52,211 bases of DNA from an uncultured Bacteroidota bacterium (GCA_937924855.1 CALEYQ010000030.1:1-52211); one strand, 5' to 3'. Shown: positions 38,909 to 48,056, counted from the first letter of the stretch. Made by a program: numbers and translations. The notes: generated by a model not told the origin, from the letters alone.

Positions 38909-39256
38909 TCACTCTTGCTTCGAGCGTCCATTGATGATCAAAACATCGCTGACCTCAACCTCGGAGACGTATTTTTTAACGCCCTCCTTGTTGGTGTAGT
39001 TGCGATTCACCAATTTCCCCTCTACCACAATCTCTGCTCCTTTCTTCAGATATTTCTCCACAAAACCTGCGGTTTTGCCCCAACATACTATGTTGTGCCA
39101 CATGGTTTCTGTTACTTTTTCACCCTCCTGGTTCTTGTAGGTTTCGTTCGTTGCCATACTGAACCGGGCCAGCTTTTTGCCCTCGCCGTAAGTCTTTAAT
39201 TCGGGATCACCACCCAAATTGCCAATTAATTGCACTTTGTTTCTTAATGCATTCAT
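38909..39256 (-). CDS. ssb: single-stranded DNA-binding protein, short form
   Basis: Coats single-stranded DNA in replication and repair. The OB fold is clear: MNALRNKVQLIGNLGGDPEL, then KKLARFSMATNETY, WHNIVCWGKTAGFVEKYLKKGAEIVVEGKLVNRNY and YVSEVEVSDVLII. At 115 residues it ends right after the fold (INGRSKQE) and lacks the flexible linker and acidic DIPF-type tip that recruits partner proteins. This suggests a second, specialised SSB rather than the main replicative one. A TAnnTTTG box lies about 70 bases upstream. Confidence 0.92.
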   Translation of the reverse strand: MNALRNKVQLIGNLGGDPELKTYGEGKKLARFSMATNETYKNQEGEKVTETMWHNIVCWGKTAGFVEKYLKKGAEIVVEGKLVNRNYTNKEGVKKYVSEVEVSDVLIINGRSKQE

Positions 39257-39326
39257 GGTTTTAAAATTTTGGTTTTACATTAAAACCGGAAGGATTTTCC
39301 TCCCCGTTTCTTATTTATTTTCGTTG

Positions 39327-39334
39327 CAAATCTA
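39327..39334 (-). promoter_or_regulatory. -7 promoter box for ssb
   Basis: TAGATTTG on the minus strand matches TAnnTTTG; the leader to the ssb ATG at 39256 would be about 64 bases. Confidence 0.45.
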
Positions 39335-39363
39335 TGTTGCAGTCTTACAATTATCCGGTAGTT

Positions 39364-39403
39364 AAACGATTATAAACGACTATAAACGATTAAAAACGAT
39401 TAA
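39364..39403 (+). repeat. four 10-base direct repeats upstream of the Zn-ribbon gene
   Basis: AAACGATTAT, AAACGACTAT, AAACGATTAA, AAACGATTAA follow without a gap and end 9 bases before the ATG at 39413. The period equals about one helical turn, so a protein could bind the same face of the DNA four times. They lie between ssb and the Zn-ribbon gene. I take them as a candidate operator. Confidence 0.55.
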
Positions 39404-39412
39404 GCCCTTACC

Positions 39413-39811
39413 ATGGAAAAATTAACCCTTATTAAAAATGAAAAACTCAATTGCAGGGAATGCGGACAACCCATTTCCGGCCGGTGCGACAAAAGATTCT
39501 GCGACGACTCCTGCAGAAATGCATTTAATAATAAATTGCGGCGATCCATCGGTAGAAACCTGAATTCCATCAACGCCTGCCTGAAAAAAAATCGCAATAT
39601 CCTGGAGAAATTATACGCCGACAACCAACTCTCGGTTCCCAAAGCCAGCCTCGAAAGAATGGGATTTAACTTTGCCTTCTTCACCCATCAGGTAAATCCC
39701 GATAATAAATCTACCGTTACCATGATTTACGACTATGGTTTTTATCCGGAAACCAAAAATTTTGCAGAAGAACAAATTGCAATTTTGAGGGGCGATGAAG
39801 TTGGCCCCTGA
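39413..39811 (+). CDS. small zinc-ribbon protein, unknown function
   Basis: The 132-residue protein begins with a treble-clef-like zinc ribbon (Cys14, Cys17, then Cys30 and Cys34, with an extra Cys25: pattern CRECGQP, KRFCDDSCR). A basic helical segment (KLRRSIGRNLNSINACLKKNRNILE region) follows, then an alpha/beta tail including MGFNFAFFTHQ and YDYGFYPET. I know similar proteins as uncharacterised Bacteroidota proteins; nucleic-acid binding is a fair guess from the ribbon and the basic helix. Four 10-base repeats directly upstream could be its own operator. No membrane segment. Confidence 0.75.
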   Translation: MEKLTLIKNEKLNCRECGQPISGRCDKRFCDDSCRNAFNNKLRRSIGRNLNSINACLKKNRNILEKLYADNQLSVPKASLERMGFNFAFFTHQVNPDNKSTVTMIYDYGFYPETKNFAEEQIAILRGDEVGP

Positions 39812-39870
39812 ACTTCCCCCTTTTCCTGAATTTTGCCCGCTTTTCAGGCTGAAGAATCCACAGTTTTCGT

Positions 39871-39878
39871 TATTTTTG
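39871..39878 (+). promoter_or_regulatory. -7 promoter box for the propeller-SpoIIE gene
   Basis: TATTTTTG matches TAnnTTTG and ends 19 bases before the ATG at 39898. Confidence 0.45.
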
Positions 39879-39897
39879 GTTCATCCCTGCACCCTTT

Positions 39898-42800
39898 ATG
39901 CGCCTGCCTCACGGATTCCTTCTGTTCCTGCTCCTTGGATGCTTTGTCCATGCTTCCGGACAACAATACTTCCTCAAAACGTTTAACCTCGACCAGGGAC
40001 TGCCCCAGTCTCAGGTTATGGCTACCGCCTTCGACAGTAAAGGATTTTTATGGCTGGCAACAAATGGGGGAGGGGTAGCTCAGTTTAACGGACACTCTTT
40101 CCGGGTTCTAACTACCGAGGACGGACTTGCCGATAATAAGGTCAATGATATTTTTATTGAACCCAACTCCCAAAAAATATGGTTTGCAACCTGGAATGGC
40201 ATTTCCTGCTACGATGGCAAAAGCTTTAAAAATTATTACTATCCCGAAATAAAAGGAGTAAACTTTGTTCATTCTGTTTATGTTGCAGAGGATAAGATTT
40301 ACATCGGAACCGACAAAGCCGGAATCTGGTGCATAGAGAATGATAAATACATTAAGATCCCCCTTTTCTCAGCCGAATCCCTTGAAGTAAGATCGGATCA
40401 CCGGTTCATAAAGAAAACGAAAACAGGCAAGTTGCTGGCAGGAAGCGGAGGAGGCCTTTTCGAAATTTCGGGCCTTACTGCAAAACCACTTCCCCGAAAC
40501 AACATTAAAGGTTGCGGAGGAGGTGTATGGGGAATCACCGAAGACGAATACGGGAAACTATGGATGGCCTTATTCGGACAGGGAGTTTGTACTTATAACA
40601 GCCGGAATTCATTCCACTTTAATAAATCCAACGGCCTTGCCTCTGATATCGCATTGGTGGTTTTTTGGGATAATCACAAATCGCTTTGGGTGGGAACCGA
40701 TGGCGGCGGCCTCTTCCGGATTAATCATCAGGATTCCCTAAATCCCTATATAGATCTTCATCTCCACGAAGGAAACGGATTACCCAGCAACAGGGTTCGA
40801 ACCCTCATCCAGGATCCCGAAGGAAATCTCTGGATTGGAACCGATGCCGGTATCTCCCGGTTTGACATGGGGAAATTCCGCTTTTATACCCCCCTGGATG
40901 GCTTGGGAAATCAGTTTGTGCTTTCCTTCAGCCAAAGAAAAAACGGAGAAATTCTGATGGGAACCCAAATTGGAATCTCCCTTTTTAAAGATGGAAAATT
41001 CACTCAGGTTCTGGATCGGGGAAAACCCCTTGAAACTTTCATTTGGTCGATCCTGGAACTCGATGAAAAGACCCTGCTCGCCGGAACTTACCTGAAAGGA
41101 ATTCTGAAAATCGAAAACGGACAAGCCACAAAAATTCCCGAAAATTCCCTGCTGACTAACAATGTTATTTTCGATCTGAAACAGGATTATAAAGGAAACC
41201 TCTGGATCGGAAGCGACTATGGCATTGGATTCCTCTCTAAAGACACCCTGGTTAACTATGCCGATAAAGACGGATTTCATACCGCCCGTGTACGATCTGT
41301 TTTTTGCGACAGCGCCAACAAAAAAGTCTGGATAGGAACCCGGGAAGGACTTCTTTGCTATACCGAATCAGGGCCCTATCCAAAACCTTCCGATTTCCAG
41401 CGCATTACTATGAATGAAAAAATAAACGGGAGTATTATCTTTTCAATAGTTAAAGACAACGATGGATACATCTGGTTTGGAACTTACGGTAATGGTGTTG
41501 TCCGTCTCGACCCCTCGGATCTTTCGTTTAAACTTTTTTCAAAAAAAGACGGCCTCTCTCATAACAGCGTCTTGTCACTGGCCTTTGCACCACCTTATGT
41601 CTGGGTGGGAACCGTTGATGGCATAAACCGGATCAACGCCTCCGCATTTAACCGATCCGGTGAAACAGAAATCCGAAGATTCGGAAAGCCCGAAGGTTTC
41701 CTGGGAATTGAATGTAATCAAAATGCCGTGCTGGTAGACAAATCCGGAAAAATCTGGTTTGGAACCGGAATCGGAGCCACTGTTTTCGACCCCGCTCTGG
41801 ATAAAGATAATCTAATGGAATCCAGGACCCATATTGCAGGAATCCGCTTGTTTTATGAAAAAACGGATTGGGGAAAACTGGCTCCCACCATTAACCCTAC
41901 AACCCTCCTTCCTGAAAATTTAATCCTTCCTCATGATAAAAACCACCTGACCTTTGATTTTATCGGCATCTCTTTCACCGCACCGGAAAGGGTACGCTAT
42001 AAATATATGCTCGCAGGCCTTGATGAAAACTGGAGCCCTGAAACCAAAGAAACTTTTGCCTCATACCCGGGACTTGCACCCGGGAAATACACCTTTATGG
42101 TTATTTCCTGTAATAATGAGGGCATCTGGAACAAAACCCCCGCTTCTTTTTCTTTTGAAATTCAACCTCCTTTCTACAATACTACCTGGTTTAAATTGTT
42201 GGTTTTTATGATTGTCGCAGGGTCGGTGTTCGGATTTTTTGCCTACCGCACCCGAAGCCTTCGACAGGCCAAGAAAATTCTGGAAATGGAAGTGCGCGAA
42301 AGAACAAAGGAGCTATCGGTAAAAAACCGTGACCTTGAAAACCAGAAAAACCTGACTGAACAGAAAAACAAGGAGATTACCGACAGCATTTATTACGCTA
42401 AAAAAATACAAACCGCCATTATTCCTGAACAAAAAATTATCCAACAGGCTCTCCCGGGATGCTTTGTTATTTTCAAACCAAAAGATATCGTGAGTGGTGA
42501 TTTTTATTGGATACATGACCAGGGTCAAAAACAAGGCAACAAATCCATGAATTGCATTTTGGCCGTTTCTGATTGCACCGGACACGGTGTGCCCGGAGGC
42601 TTTATGAGCACACTCGGAATTTCTTTTTTGAATGAACTGTCCGGAATTCTTAGCCACCTTGCACCCGGTGAAATACTTGACCATCTGCGCCAGTCCTTGA
42701 TTCAATCGCTCAGGCAATCGGGAAACCCCTCCGAATTTAAAGACGGGATGGATATTGCCATTGCAAGGTTTTCTTCCCTGAAGAATGGCAATAACATGGA

Positions 42801-43179
42801 AATCCGCATGGAGTTTTCAACGGCTAATAACCGGATTTTGCTTATCAGAAACGGGAAATCTGAACGCCTTCGGACCGATAAACAAGCCGTGGGGTATTCG
42901 GAAAATCCCAAACCTTTTACTACGGAATCCCTCAACGTGATACCCGGCGATTGTGTTTACCTCTTTACCGACGGCATCATAGACCAGTTCGGAACCGACA
43001 GTCAATCTAATCCATCTAAAATCACCAAGTTCAAAATAAAAAAACTGGAAGAGCTTCTGATAGCTATTTCCGGGCTGCCACCCGAAGAACAGAAAACGGC
43101 CATTGAAAAGAAATTCGCCGACTGGAAAGGTGAGCTTGAACAAGTTGATGATATTTGTTTAATCGGCATTAAATTCTAA
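39898..43179 (+). CDS. two-component-propeller sensor with SpoIIE-type phosphatase output
   Basis: Large transmembrane receptor (1093 residues). After a signal peptide (about 1-22) come many propeller repeats of the reg_prop type (motif patterns LWIGT, GLPSNRVRTL, DPEGNLWIGTDAGISRF) to about residue 640. A Y_Y_Y immunoglobulin-like domain (about 690-755), one membrane helix (about 764-785) and a coiled coil follow. The cytoplasmic SpoIIE/PP2C domain runs from about 848 to 1093 with KPKDIVSGDFYWI, SDCTGHGVPGGFMS, FKDGMDIAIA, FTDGIIDQFG and LEQVDDICLI. The usual histidine kinase of such hybrid sensors is replaced by a phosphatase. A plausible substrate is the SiaC protein 1 kb upstream. Confidence 0.88.
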   Translation: MRLPHGFLLFLLLGCFVHASGQQYFLKTFNLDQGLPQSQVMATAFDSKGFLWLATNGGGVAQFNGHSFRVLTTEDGLADNKVNDIFIEPNSQKIWFATWNGISCYDGKSFKNYYYPEIKGVNFVHSVYVAEDKIYIGTDKAGIWCIENDKYIKIPLFSAESLEVRSDHRFIKKTKTGKLLAGSGGGLFEISGLTAKPLPRNNIKGCGGGVWGITEDEYGKLWMALFGQGVCTYNSRNSFHFNKSNGLASDIALVVFWDNHKSLWVGTDGGGLFRINHQDSLNPYIDLHLHEGNGLPSNRVRTLIQDPEGNLWIGTDAGISRFDMGKFRFYTPLDGLGNQFVLSFSQRKNGEILMGTQIGISLFKDGKFTQVLDRGKPLETFIWSILELDEKTLLAGTYLKGILKIENGQATKIPENSLLTNNVIFDLKQDYKGNLWIGSDYGIGFLSKDTLVNYADKDGFHTARVRSVFCDSANKKVWIGTREGLLCYTESGPYPKPSDFQRITMNEKINGSIIFSIVKDNDGYIWFGTYGNGVVRLDPSDLSFKLFSKKDGLSHNSVLSLAFAPPYVWVGTVDGINRINASAFNRSGETEIRRFGKPEGFLGIECNQNAVLVDKSGKIWFGTGIGATVFDPALDKDNLMESRTHIAGIRLFYEKTDWGKLAPTINPTTLLPENLILPHDKNHLTFDFIGISFTAPERVRYKYMLAGLDENWSPETKETFASYPGLAPGKYTFMVISCNNEGIWNKTPASFSFEIQPPFYNTTWFKLLVFMIVAGSVFGFFAYRTRSLRQAKKILEMEVRERTKELSVKNRDLENQKNLTEQKNKEITDSIYYAKKIQTAIIPEQKIIQQALPGCFVIFKPKDIVSGDFYWIHDQGQKQGNKSMNCILAVSDCTGHGVPGGFMSTLGISFLNELSGILSHLAPGEILDHLRQSLIQSLRQSGNPSEFKDGMDIAIARFSSLKNGNNMEIRMEFSTANNRILLIRNGKSERLRTDKQAVGYSENPKPFTTESLNVIPGDCVYLFTDGIIDQFGTDSQSNPSKITKFKIKKLEELLIAISGLPPEEQKTAIEKKFADWKGELEQVDDICLIGIKF

Positions 43180-43183
43180 TTCC

Positions 43184-43546
43184 ATGAAAGTTTTGCACCC
43201 GCTATCCCTGGCCCTTCAACTGAAAGAATCCTGGTCGCCCGGAATTATTGCCAGGGTGAATAACCATTTGGTAAAGCTGGCAAAACTGGAAGGAATTTTT
43301 GTATGGCACAATCACCCTAACGAAGACGAACTTTTTTATATCCTGAAAGGTTCACTTAAAATTCAATTCAGGGACAAGGAAGTTCTATTAAATGAAGGCG
43401 AAATGGTAGTAATTCCAAAAGGAGTTGATCATCTTCCCATAGCTGAAAACCCAGTTTGGGTTATGCTGTTTGAACCCGAAGAAACTTTGAATACCGGAAA
43501 TACAGAATCAAATCTTACCAAAAATAATCTCCCATGGCTGGTGTAA
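43184..43546 (+). CDS. cupin domain protein
   Basis: Small (120 residues) cytoplasmic cupin that could be an isomerase, dioxygenase or sensor; no function can be given. The first cupin motif is WHNHPNEDELFYILKGSLKIQF (two His and Glu as metal ligands) and the second GEMVVIPKGVDHLPIAE with the third His. It lies four bases after the propeller-SpoIIE gene and overlaps DinB by 13 bases, so it probably belongs to the same transcript. Confidence 0.85.
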   Translation: MKVLHPLSLALQLKESWSPGIIARVNNHLVKLAKLEGIFVWHNHPNEDELFYILKGSLKIQFRDKEVLLNEGEMVVIPKGVDHLPIAENPVWVMLFEPEETLNTGNTESNLTKNNLPWLV

Positions 43547-44088
43547 GCATGCCCGGAATATCCTTTTCAATCAAAGACGCTGTCCGGATTTTATCTGCTA
43601 CCCCTGATGTGCTTGAAGCACTCCTGGGAAATCTGAATGAAACCTGGACCAACGCCAACGAAGGCCCTGATACCTGGTCGGCTTTTGATGTGGTAGGTCA
43701 CCTGATTCACGGAGAAAAAACCGACTGGATTTCACGGACAAAAATTATTCTCGAATTCGGAACCGGAAAAACCTTCCCTAAATTCGACCGCTTTGCCCAG
43801 TTCGAAGAGAGTAGGGGCAAGACCATGTGCGACCTCTTGGATGAATTCCGGGAAGCCCGGAGAGAAAACCTTGAGTTTTTGACGGAACTTAATCCGGGAA
43901 ATGAAATTTTAGATAAAAAAGGTGTTCATCCAGCCTTTGGAGAGGTAACACTCAGACAGCTATTGGCAACGTGGACCATTCATGACTTTGTCCACCTGGC
44001 TCAGATAAACCGGGTTCTTGCAAAGCAATACAAATCGGAAATAGGACCCTGGGTGGAATACATTTCCCTGATGAAGGATGAAAAGTAG
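43534..44088 (+). CDS. DinB-family protein (putative metal-dependent hydrolase fold)
   Basis: Four-helix-bundle DinB/YfiT-like protein of 184 residues. A metal site is suggested by GHLIHGEKTDW near residue 57 and the helix WTIHDFVHLAQINRV near 148, giving the three spaced histidines of the family. Family members include bacillithiol and mycothiol transferases and stress-induced proteins, but no specific role is indicated here. The start overlaps the cupin gene by 13 bases; an ATG at 43549 (five codons in) is an alternative start. Converges with the SulP gene. Confidence 0.82.
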   Translation: MAGVSMPGISFSIKDAVRILSATPDVLEALLGNLNETWTNANEGPDTWSAFDVVGHLIHGEKTDWISRTKIILEFGTGKTFPKFDRFAQFEESRGKTMCDLLDEFREARRENLEFLTELNPGNEILDKKGVHPAFGEVTLRQLLATWTIHDFVHLAQINRVLAKQYKSEIGPWVEYISLMKDEK

Positions 44089-44091
44089 AGT

Positions 44092-45471
44092 TTATTCTTT
44101 CGGTTTTTTTACGAAATCGTGATCCGTCGGGTCGTCAGGGTGTGAAACGCCACCCATGTATTTTTGCTGAAACTCGGCTTCCATCATTTCTCCCAGATTA
44201 TCTTCACAGTCTTCAATTTTCCAAAAGTGTTTTCCAATATAAAACAACGCGGTACTTGAAATTACTGCAATGTTTAAATCAAACAAAATGGTAATAATGG
44301 TGGTATAGGCCACAAAACCCATCTGAATATTTCTTCTATGGCTTTTGTACCATTTTCTTTTAAAATAATGCCCGCTGAATTCAATATCGAATACATCAGC
44401 CCCGGCTTTAAATAATACACCTACAAAAACGGCGGAACTTACCAATTGTAAGTAATCTTTAAATAAAATAATTCCCATCAGAGCAAAAACCCCAATCATA
44501 ACACCGGAAAGTCGTCCTTTCGCACCTTCCTTCACAAGCAAAACCGATCGAATGGTAGCCTGCGCCCCCGGTAAGCCCTGAAAAAAAGCTGAAATCCCGT
44601 TGGCAACCCCCTGCGCCATTAACTCTTTGTTGAACCGGGTTTTCTCATTCGTCATTTTGTCTATCACGAGCGCCGTTAACAGCGAATCCAAATAACCCAG
44701 CAAAGCAATCTGAAAAGCGTAAGGAATGGCGGATAAAAATGTATCCATGTTGAACATAGCTTTCCCGGGAAAATAGGATAGGCACATGGTCCAGAAATCC
44801 TCGAAACCTGAAACTGTTGCCCCAAGTGTTACAAGCTCAACATCCAGATCAAAAAACCAGGTAATAAAAGTCATTAAGAAAATCGCCACCAATACCCCTG
44901 GAAGAAAAATTCTTACCATCCTGGGAACCTTCAACATTTTCAGCAACCTCGGAAGAAGGTAAATCAGAGCCAGGGTGGCTATCATCAGCGTAATATTCAG
45001 CCAAAGTGCACCCTGAAAAGGTTCCAGCTTTGGACCCACACCAAACATCTTTTTAATCTGATCAAACCAAATCAGCACCGCAATGCCATTCATAAAACCT
45101 ATGATAACCACCTGAGGAACCTTAGAAATAAACCCGCCCAGCTTAAACAGCCCAAACAAAAACATCAGGATTGCCGACAACATAAATACCAGCGTAATGA
45201 ATTGTTCAGCGCTGGCCTTTGATCCTTCATAATTATCGTAGGCAAAGGCAACTACAAGTGCACTCACCGCTGTCATCGGACCTGTTGGACCCGAAGCCTG
45301 AATCCGGGTTCCTCCAAGCAAACTGGTAAAAATGGGAATCAGGGCGGCACCCAACATCCCTGCAAAAGCACCCCTTCCGGACATAGTTCCAAAGGCGGCT
45401 CCCAATGCCAAAGCGGCAAAACTTACGGTTAATCCTGATAATAAATCCTGAATTAAGTCCTTTCCTTTCAT
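44092..45471 (-). CDS. SulP family anion transporter lacking the STAS domain
   Basis: Inner-membrane SLC26/SulP-type transporter for sulfate, bicarbonate or another inorganic anion; substrate not predictable. Ten or more membrane segments are visible, with the family markers SGLTVSFAALALGAAFG at the start, TRIQASGPTGPMTA, VPQVVIIGFMNGIAVLI and QGLPGAQATIRSVLL. The chain stops after 459 residues with a charged tail (GVSHPDDPTDHDFVKKPKE) and no STAS domain, which most SulP proteins carry after residue 450. It is downstream of aag on the same strand, with a 4-base overlap (45468-45471). Confidence 0.87.
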   Translation of the reverse strand: MKGKDLIQDLLSGLTVSFAALALGAAFGTMSGRGAFAGMLGAALIPIFTSLLGGTRIQASGPTGPMTAVSALVVAFAYDNYEGSKASAEQFITLVFMLSAILMFLFGLFKLGGFISKVPQVVIIGFMNGIAVLIWFDQIKKMFGVGPKLEPFQGALWLNITLMIATLALIYLLPRLLKMLKVPRMVRIFLPGVLVAIFLMTFITWFFDLDVELVTLGATVSGFEDFWTMCLSYFPGKAMFNMDTFLSAIPYAFQIALLGYLDSLLTALVIDKMTNEKTRFNKELMAQGVANGISAFFQGLPGAQATIRSVLLVKEGAKGRLSGVMIGVFALMGIILFKDYLQLVSSAVFVGVLFKAGADVFDIEFSGHYFKRKWYKSHRRNIQMGFVAYTTIITILFDLNIAVISSTALFYIGKHFWKIEDCEDNLGEMMEAEFQQKYMGGVSHPDDPTDHDFVKKPKE

Positions 45472-46067
45472 TTATGGTTTTTCGGATTTATTGAATTTAG
45501 GGTTAATATTAGTGTTTTTAATTTCTCAGGGCCAATAAAAAAACGGTAGGGCAGAAATTTATCCCTCCCTGCATAATCTATTCCAATCCTGGGACCCTTA
45601 AGCACCCAGGTCGCGGGAATATTAAAGGGTGCCTCCTCAAGCCGAATTTTCCCGCCCAGTTCCTCACCGTTGTGACTGAGTTCTATTCCCAACTCCCGGG
45701 AGGTTCGTCCGGGCCCCAAAACTATTTTGCCTTCCCTTTCCCTTAATACGCCCCTGATAAGAACCGCATCCGGACGGCCTTCCGGACCCGTTACAATATT
45801 AAAAAGCTTGTGAATGCCGTAACATAAATAAACATAACAAGTTCCACCCTGACGGTACATGGTTTGAGTCCGGCCCGTATACCTTCCCCCATAGGCATGC
45901 GAGGCACGGTCATGAATTCCTGCATAAGCCTCCGTTTCTATGATTATGCCGGATCGCTCAACCCCACGGGAATTTACCACAATCCTTTTACCCAGAAGGT
46001 TTCGGGCAATACGGGTTACGTCTTTGCCCAACAAAAATTCAGCTTTTGGGAGTGTAGTTTTTTCCAT
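45468..46067 (-). CDS. DNA-3-methyladenine glycosylase (AAG/MPG family)
   Basis: Monofunctional glycosylase that removes 3-methyladenine and other alkylated purines in base-excision repair. Family motifs: LLGKRIVVN, IIETEAYAGIHDRASHAYGG with the catalytic Glu, TMYRQGGTCYVYLCYGIHKLFNIV, and GPGRTSRELGI. Length is about 199 residues, normal for AAG. I start at the ATG at 46067; an ATG at 46091 adds 8 residues and would overlap recQ further. It overlaps recQ by 29 bases, so a helicase and a repair enzyme share a transcript. Confidence 0.93.
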   Translation of the reverse strand: MEKTTLPKAEFLLGKDVTRIARNLLGKRIVVNSRGVERSGIIIETEAYAGIHDRASHAYGGRYTGRTQTMYRQGGTCYVYLCYGIHKLFNIVTGPEGRPDAVLIRGVLREREGKIVLGPGRTSRELGIELSHNGEELGGKIRLEEAPFNIPATWVLKGPRIGIDYAGRDKFLPYRFFIGPEKLKTLILTLNSINPKNHK

Positions 46068-47943
46068 GGTATATAATATATCCGGGTTCATGGGATATTA
46101 AACCATCCGCTTCCATTTTCATAAGCACCGACTTCAATTGCAAGGCATTTGTGATTCCGGTGCTTTCCAGAAGCCTGTCCACGGTTATTCTTTTTTCAAC
46201 CTGAATAAGTTTAATAATTTTTTCTCTTATTTCAAAATCCGGATATCGCAGACAATTGTTGCACTTGCCACATGGCTTCGGCTTCTCCTCGCCAAAATAC
46301 CTGAGCAGGTATCCGGGGAAACATTCCGAATCGTTTTCGGCATACCTAATCATGGTATGCAGCCTGTCTCCTGCAATTTCCTTCAAGCGCAGATATTTTT
46401 CCGGTGGGAAGGTGAGCGAATCAGATGGGATTCTGCCACCGGTAAAGGCAAGCTTTATTCCAGAGCTTCCGGGGAAATAAGATAATACCCCGGCCTTTTC
46501 CAGAAATTTAATATTCTTCAAACATTCGGCGGTCGAAATTCCGGAGCTTCGGGCAAGCTTTCCCTCGTTAAAATATACCGGTCCCTCAAAAATTCCGGAA
46601 AACAAACGCAACATAATGCCTATAAAATGATCCATGCTTGGGGTTCCCACCCGAAACCGGTAAAAATTCTCAGCCGTCATTTCCATACTTAGTCTTGAGC
46701 GAGATTCAGGGTTGTCATCCAAGTCAAGAAACCCGGATCGGGATAATATTTTTAAAGCAGAAAAAACCGATAGGGGAGAGGCTTTGTAACGCTCACAAAA
46801 TCCGTCAATGTCGAAAGGCATTTTTATTCCTCCTCCGCCGCCATAGGGGATTTGAAGGTAATTGCCCAGTTGGTCATAAATCTTTCTGACAAAACCCAAT
46901 TCAGGAAAATTCAAGGCCAAAAACCGTTGAGCCTCTTCTTTGTCGGAAGGGGCATATAGCAAAACAGCATCCGATAGTTTTCCGTCTCGTCCGGCCCTGC
47001 CTGATTCCTGGAAATAGGCTTCGGGGCTATCGGGCAAATCATAATGAACCACCAGCCTCACATCGGATTTGTCGATGCCCATACCAAAGGCATTCGTAGC
47101 TACTACTACCGGAAATTCCCCCGAAATCCATTTCTGCTGCACCTGCTCCCGGGTTCCATGATCCAGACCCGCATGGTAAAATCCAGAGGAAATTCCCAGG
47201 TGAGAAAGCTGTTGGCTTATTTCCCGTGTGTTTTTACGGTTCCTGCAGTAAACAATAGATGTTCCGGTTTCTTTTTTTAACAATTCGAAAAGGGTTTCAA
47301 ATTTGTTTTCGGTTCTCACCACTTTATAAGCAATGTTCTTTCTTTCAAAACCCGATTTGAAAATCCCCGGATCACGGAAGCTCAGATTCTCACAAATATC
47401 CTGAATCACCTTTGGAGTGGCAGTTGCCGTTAGTGCTATACAAGGTGTTTTGGGAACCAGTTCCCGAAAACGGGAAATTTTTAAATAGGAAGGACGAAAA
47501 TCAAAGCCCCATTGACTGATGCAATGGGCTTCATCTACGGCTAACAAGGAAAGTCCATGCTGCAGAACTCTTTCAGTCAGCATTTTGTTTTGCAATCGTT
47601 CCGGAGCCACATACAAAAAATGCATAGGACTGCGAAAGGCAAAATCAAGAATACGCTCAACTTCGGTTACCGACAAATCACCCGACAGTGAAGAGGCTGA
47701 GATACCTCTCATTCTGAGTTGGGCTACCTGGTCATTCATCAGGGCAATCAGTGGACTGATAACAATAGTTAATCCACCCAACATTATTCCCGGTACCTGA
47801 AAGCAGATAGATTTTCCTCCTCCGGTAGCCAGCAATGCCAATGTGTCATTGCCTTTTGAAACAGAGGCAATAATGTCTTTTTGTAATCCGCGGAAGCCGG
47901 GATACGCCCAGTATTTCTGTAAAATAGCTTCCGCTGAGTCCAT
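46039..47943 (-). CDS. recQ: RecQ-family ATP-dependent DNA helicase
   Basis: Superfamily 2 3'-5' helicase acting in recombination and repair. Motif I ATGGGKSICFQVPG, motif II AVDEAHCISQWGFDFRPSY, motif III LTATATPKV, motif V/VI VVATNAFGMGIDKSDVR and QESGRAGRDG are all present. The RQC zinc-binding cysteines (CFPGY...CGKCNNC) lie near residue 550. After them comes only a short winged-helix-like end; no HRDC domain is recognisable. The longer insert between helicase core and zinc motif (about residues 345-540) fits the 630-residue Bacteroidota RecQ variant. It is upstream of aag and sulP and divergent from ilvE. Confidence 0.93.
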   Translation of the reverse strand: MDSAEAILQKYWAYPGFRGLQKDIIASVSKGNDTLALLATGGGKSICFQVPGIMLGGLTIVISPLIALMNDQVAQLRMRGISASSLSGDLSVTEVERILDFAFRSPMHFLYVAPERLQNKMLTERVLQHGLSLLAVDEAHCISQWGFDFRPSYLKISRFRELVPKTPCIALTATATPKVIQDICENLSFRDPGIFKSGFERKNIAYKVVRTENKFETLFELLKKETGTSIVYCRNRKNTREISQQLSHLGISSGFYHAGLDHGTREQVQQKWISGEFPVVVATNAFGMGIDKSDVRLVVHYDLPDSPEAYFQESGRAGRDGKLSDAVLLYAPSDKEEAQRFLALNFPELGFVRKIYDQLGNYLQIPYGGGGGIKMPFDIDGFCERYKASPLSVFSALKILSRSGFLDLDDNPESRSRLSMEMTAENFYRFRVGTPSMDHFIGIMLRLFSGIFEGPVYFNEGKLARSSGISTAECLKNIKFLEKAGVLSYFPGSSGIKLAFTGGRIPSDSLTFPPEKYLRLKEIAGDRLHTMIRYAENDSECFPGYLLRYFGEEKPKPCGKCNNCLRYPDFEIREKIIKLIQVEKRITVDRLLESTGITNALQLKSVLMKMEADGLISHEPGYIIYHGKNYTPKS

Positions 47944-48056
47944 ATTTTTTTCTGAACTCTAAAAATACCAGAATTTATAGTGTGAATTTCGTACTTGGTC
48001 GAAAAACTTAAAATTTCGAATTGGGTTTCCATTCATATTTTTTTAACTTTACCCGA

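Noticed and set aside
39364..39403. Possible CRISPR array
   Set aside because: The four 10-base repeats have no spacers and no cas genes are nearby; they are a simple tandem array.
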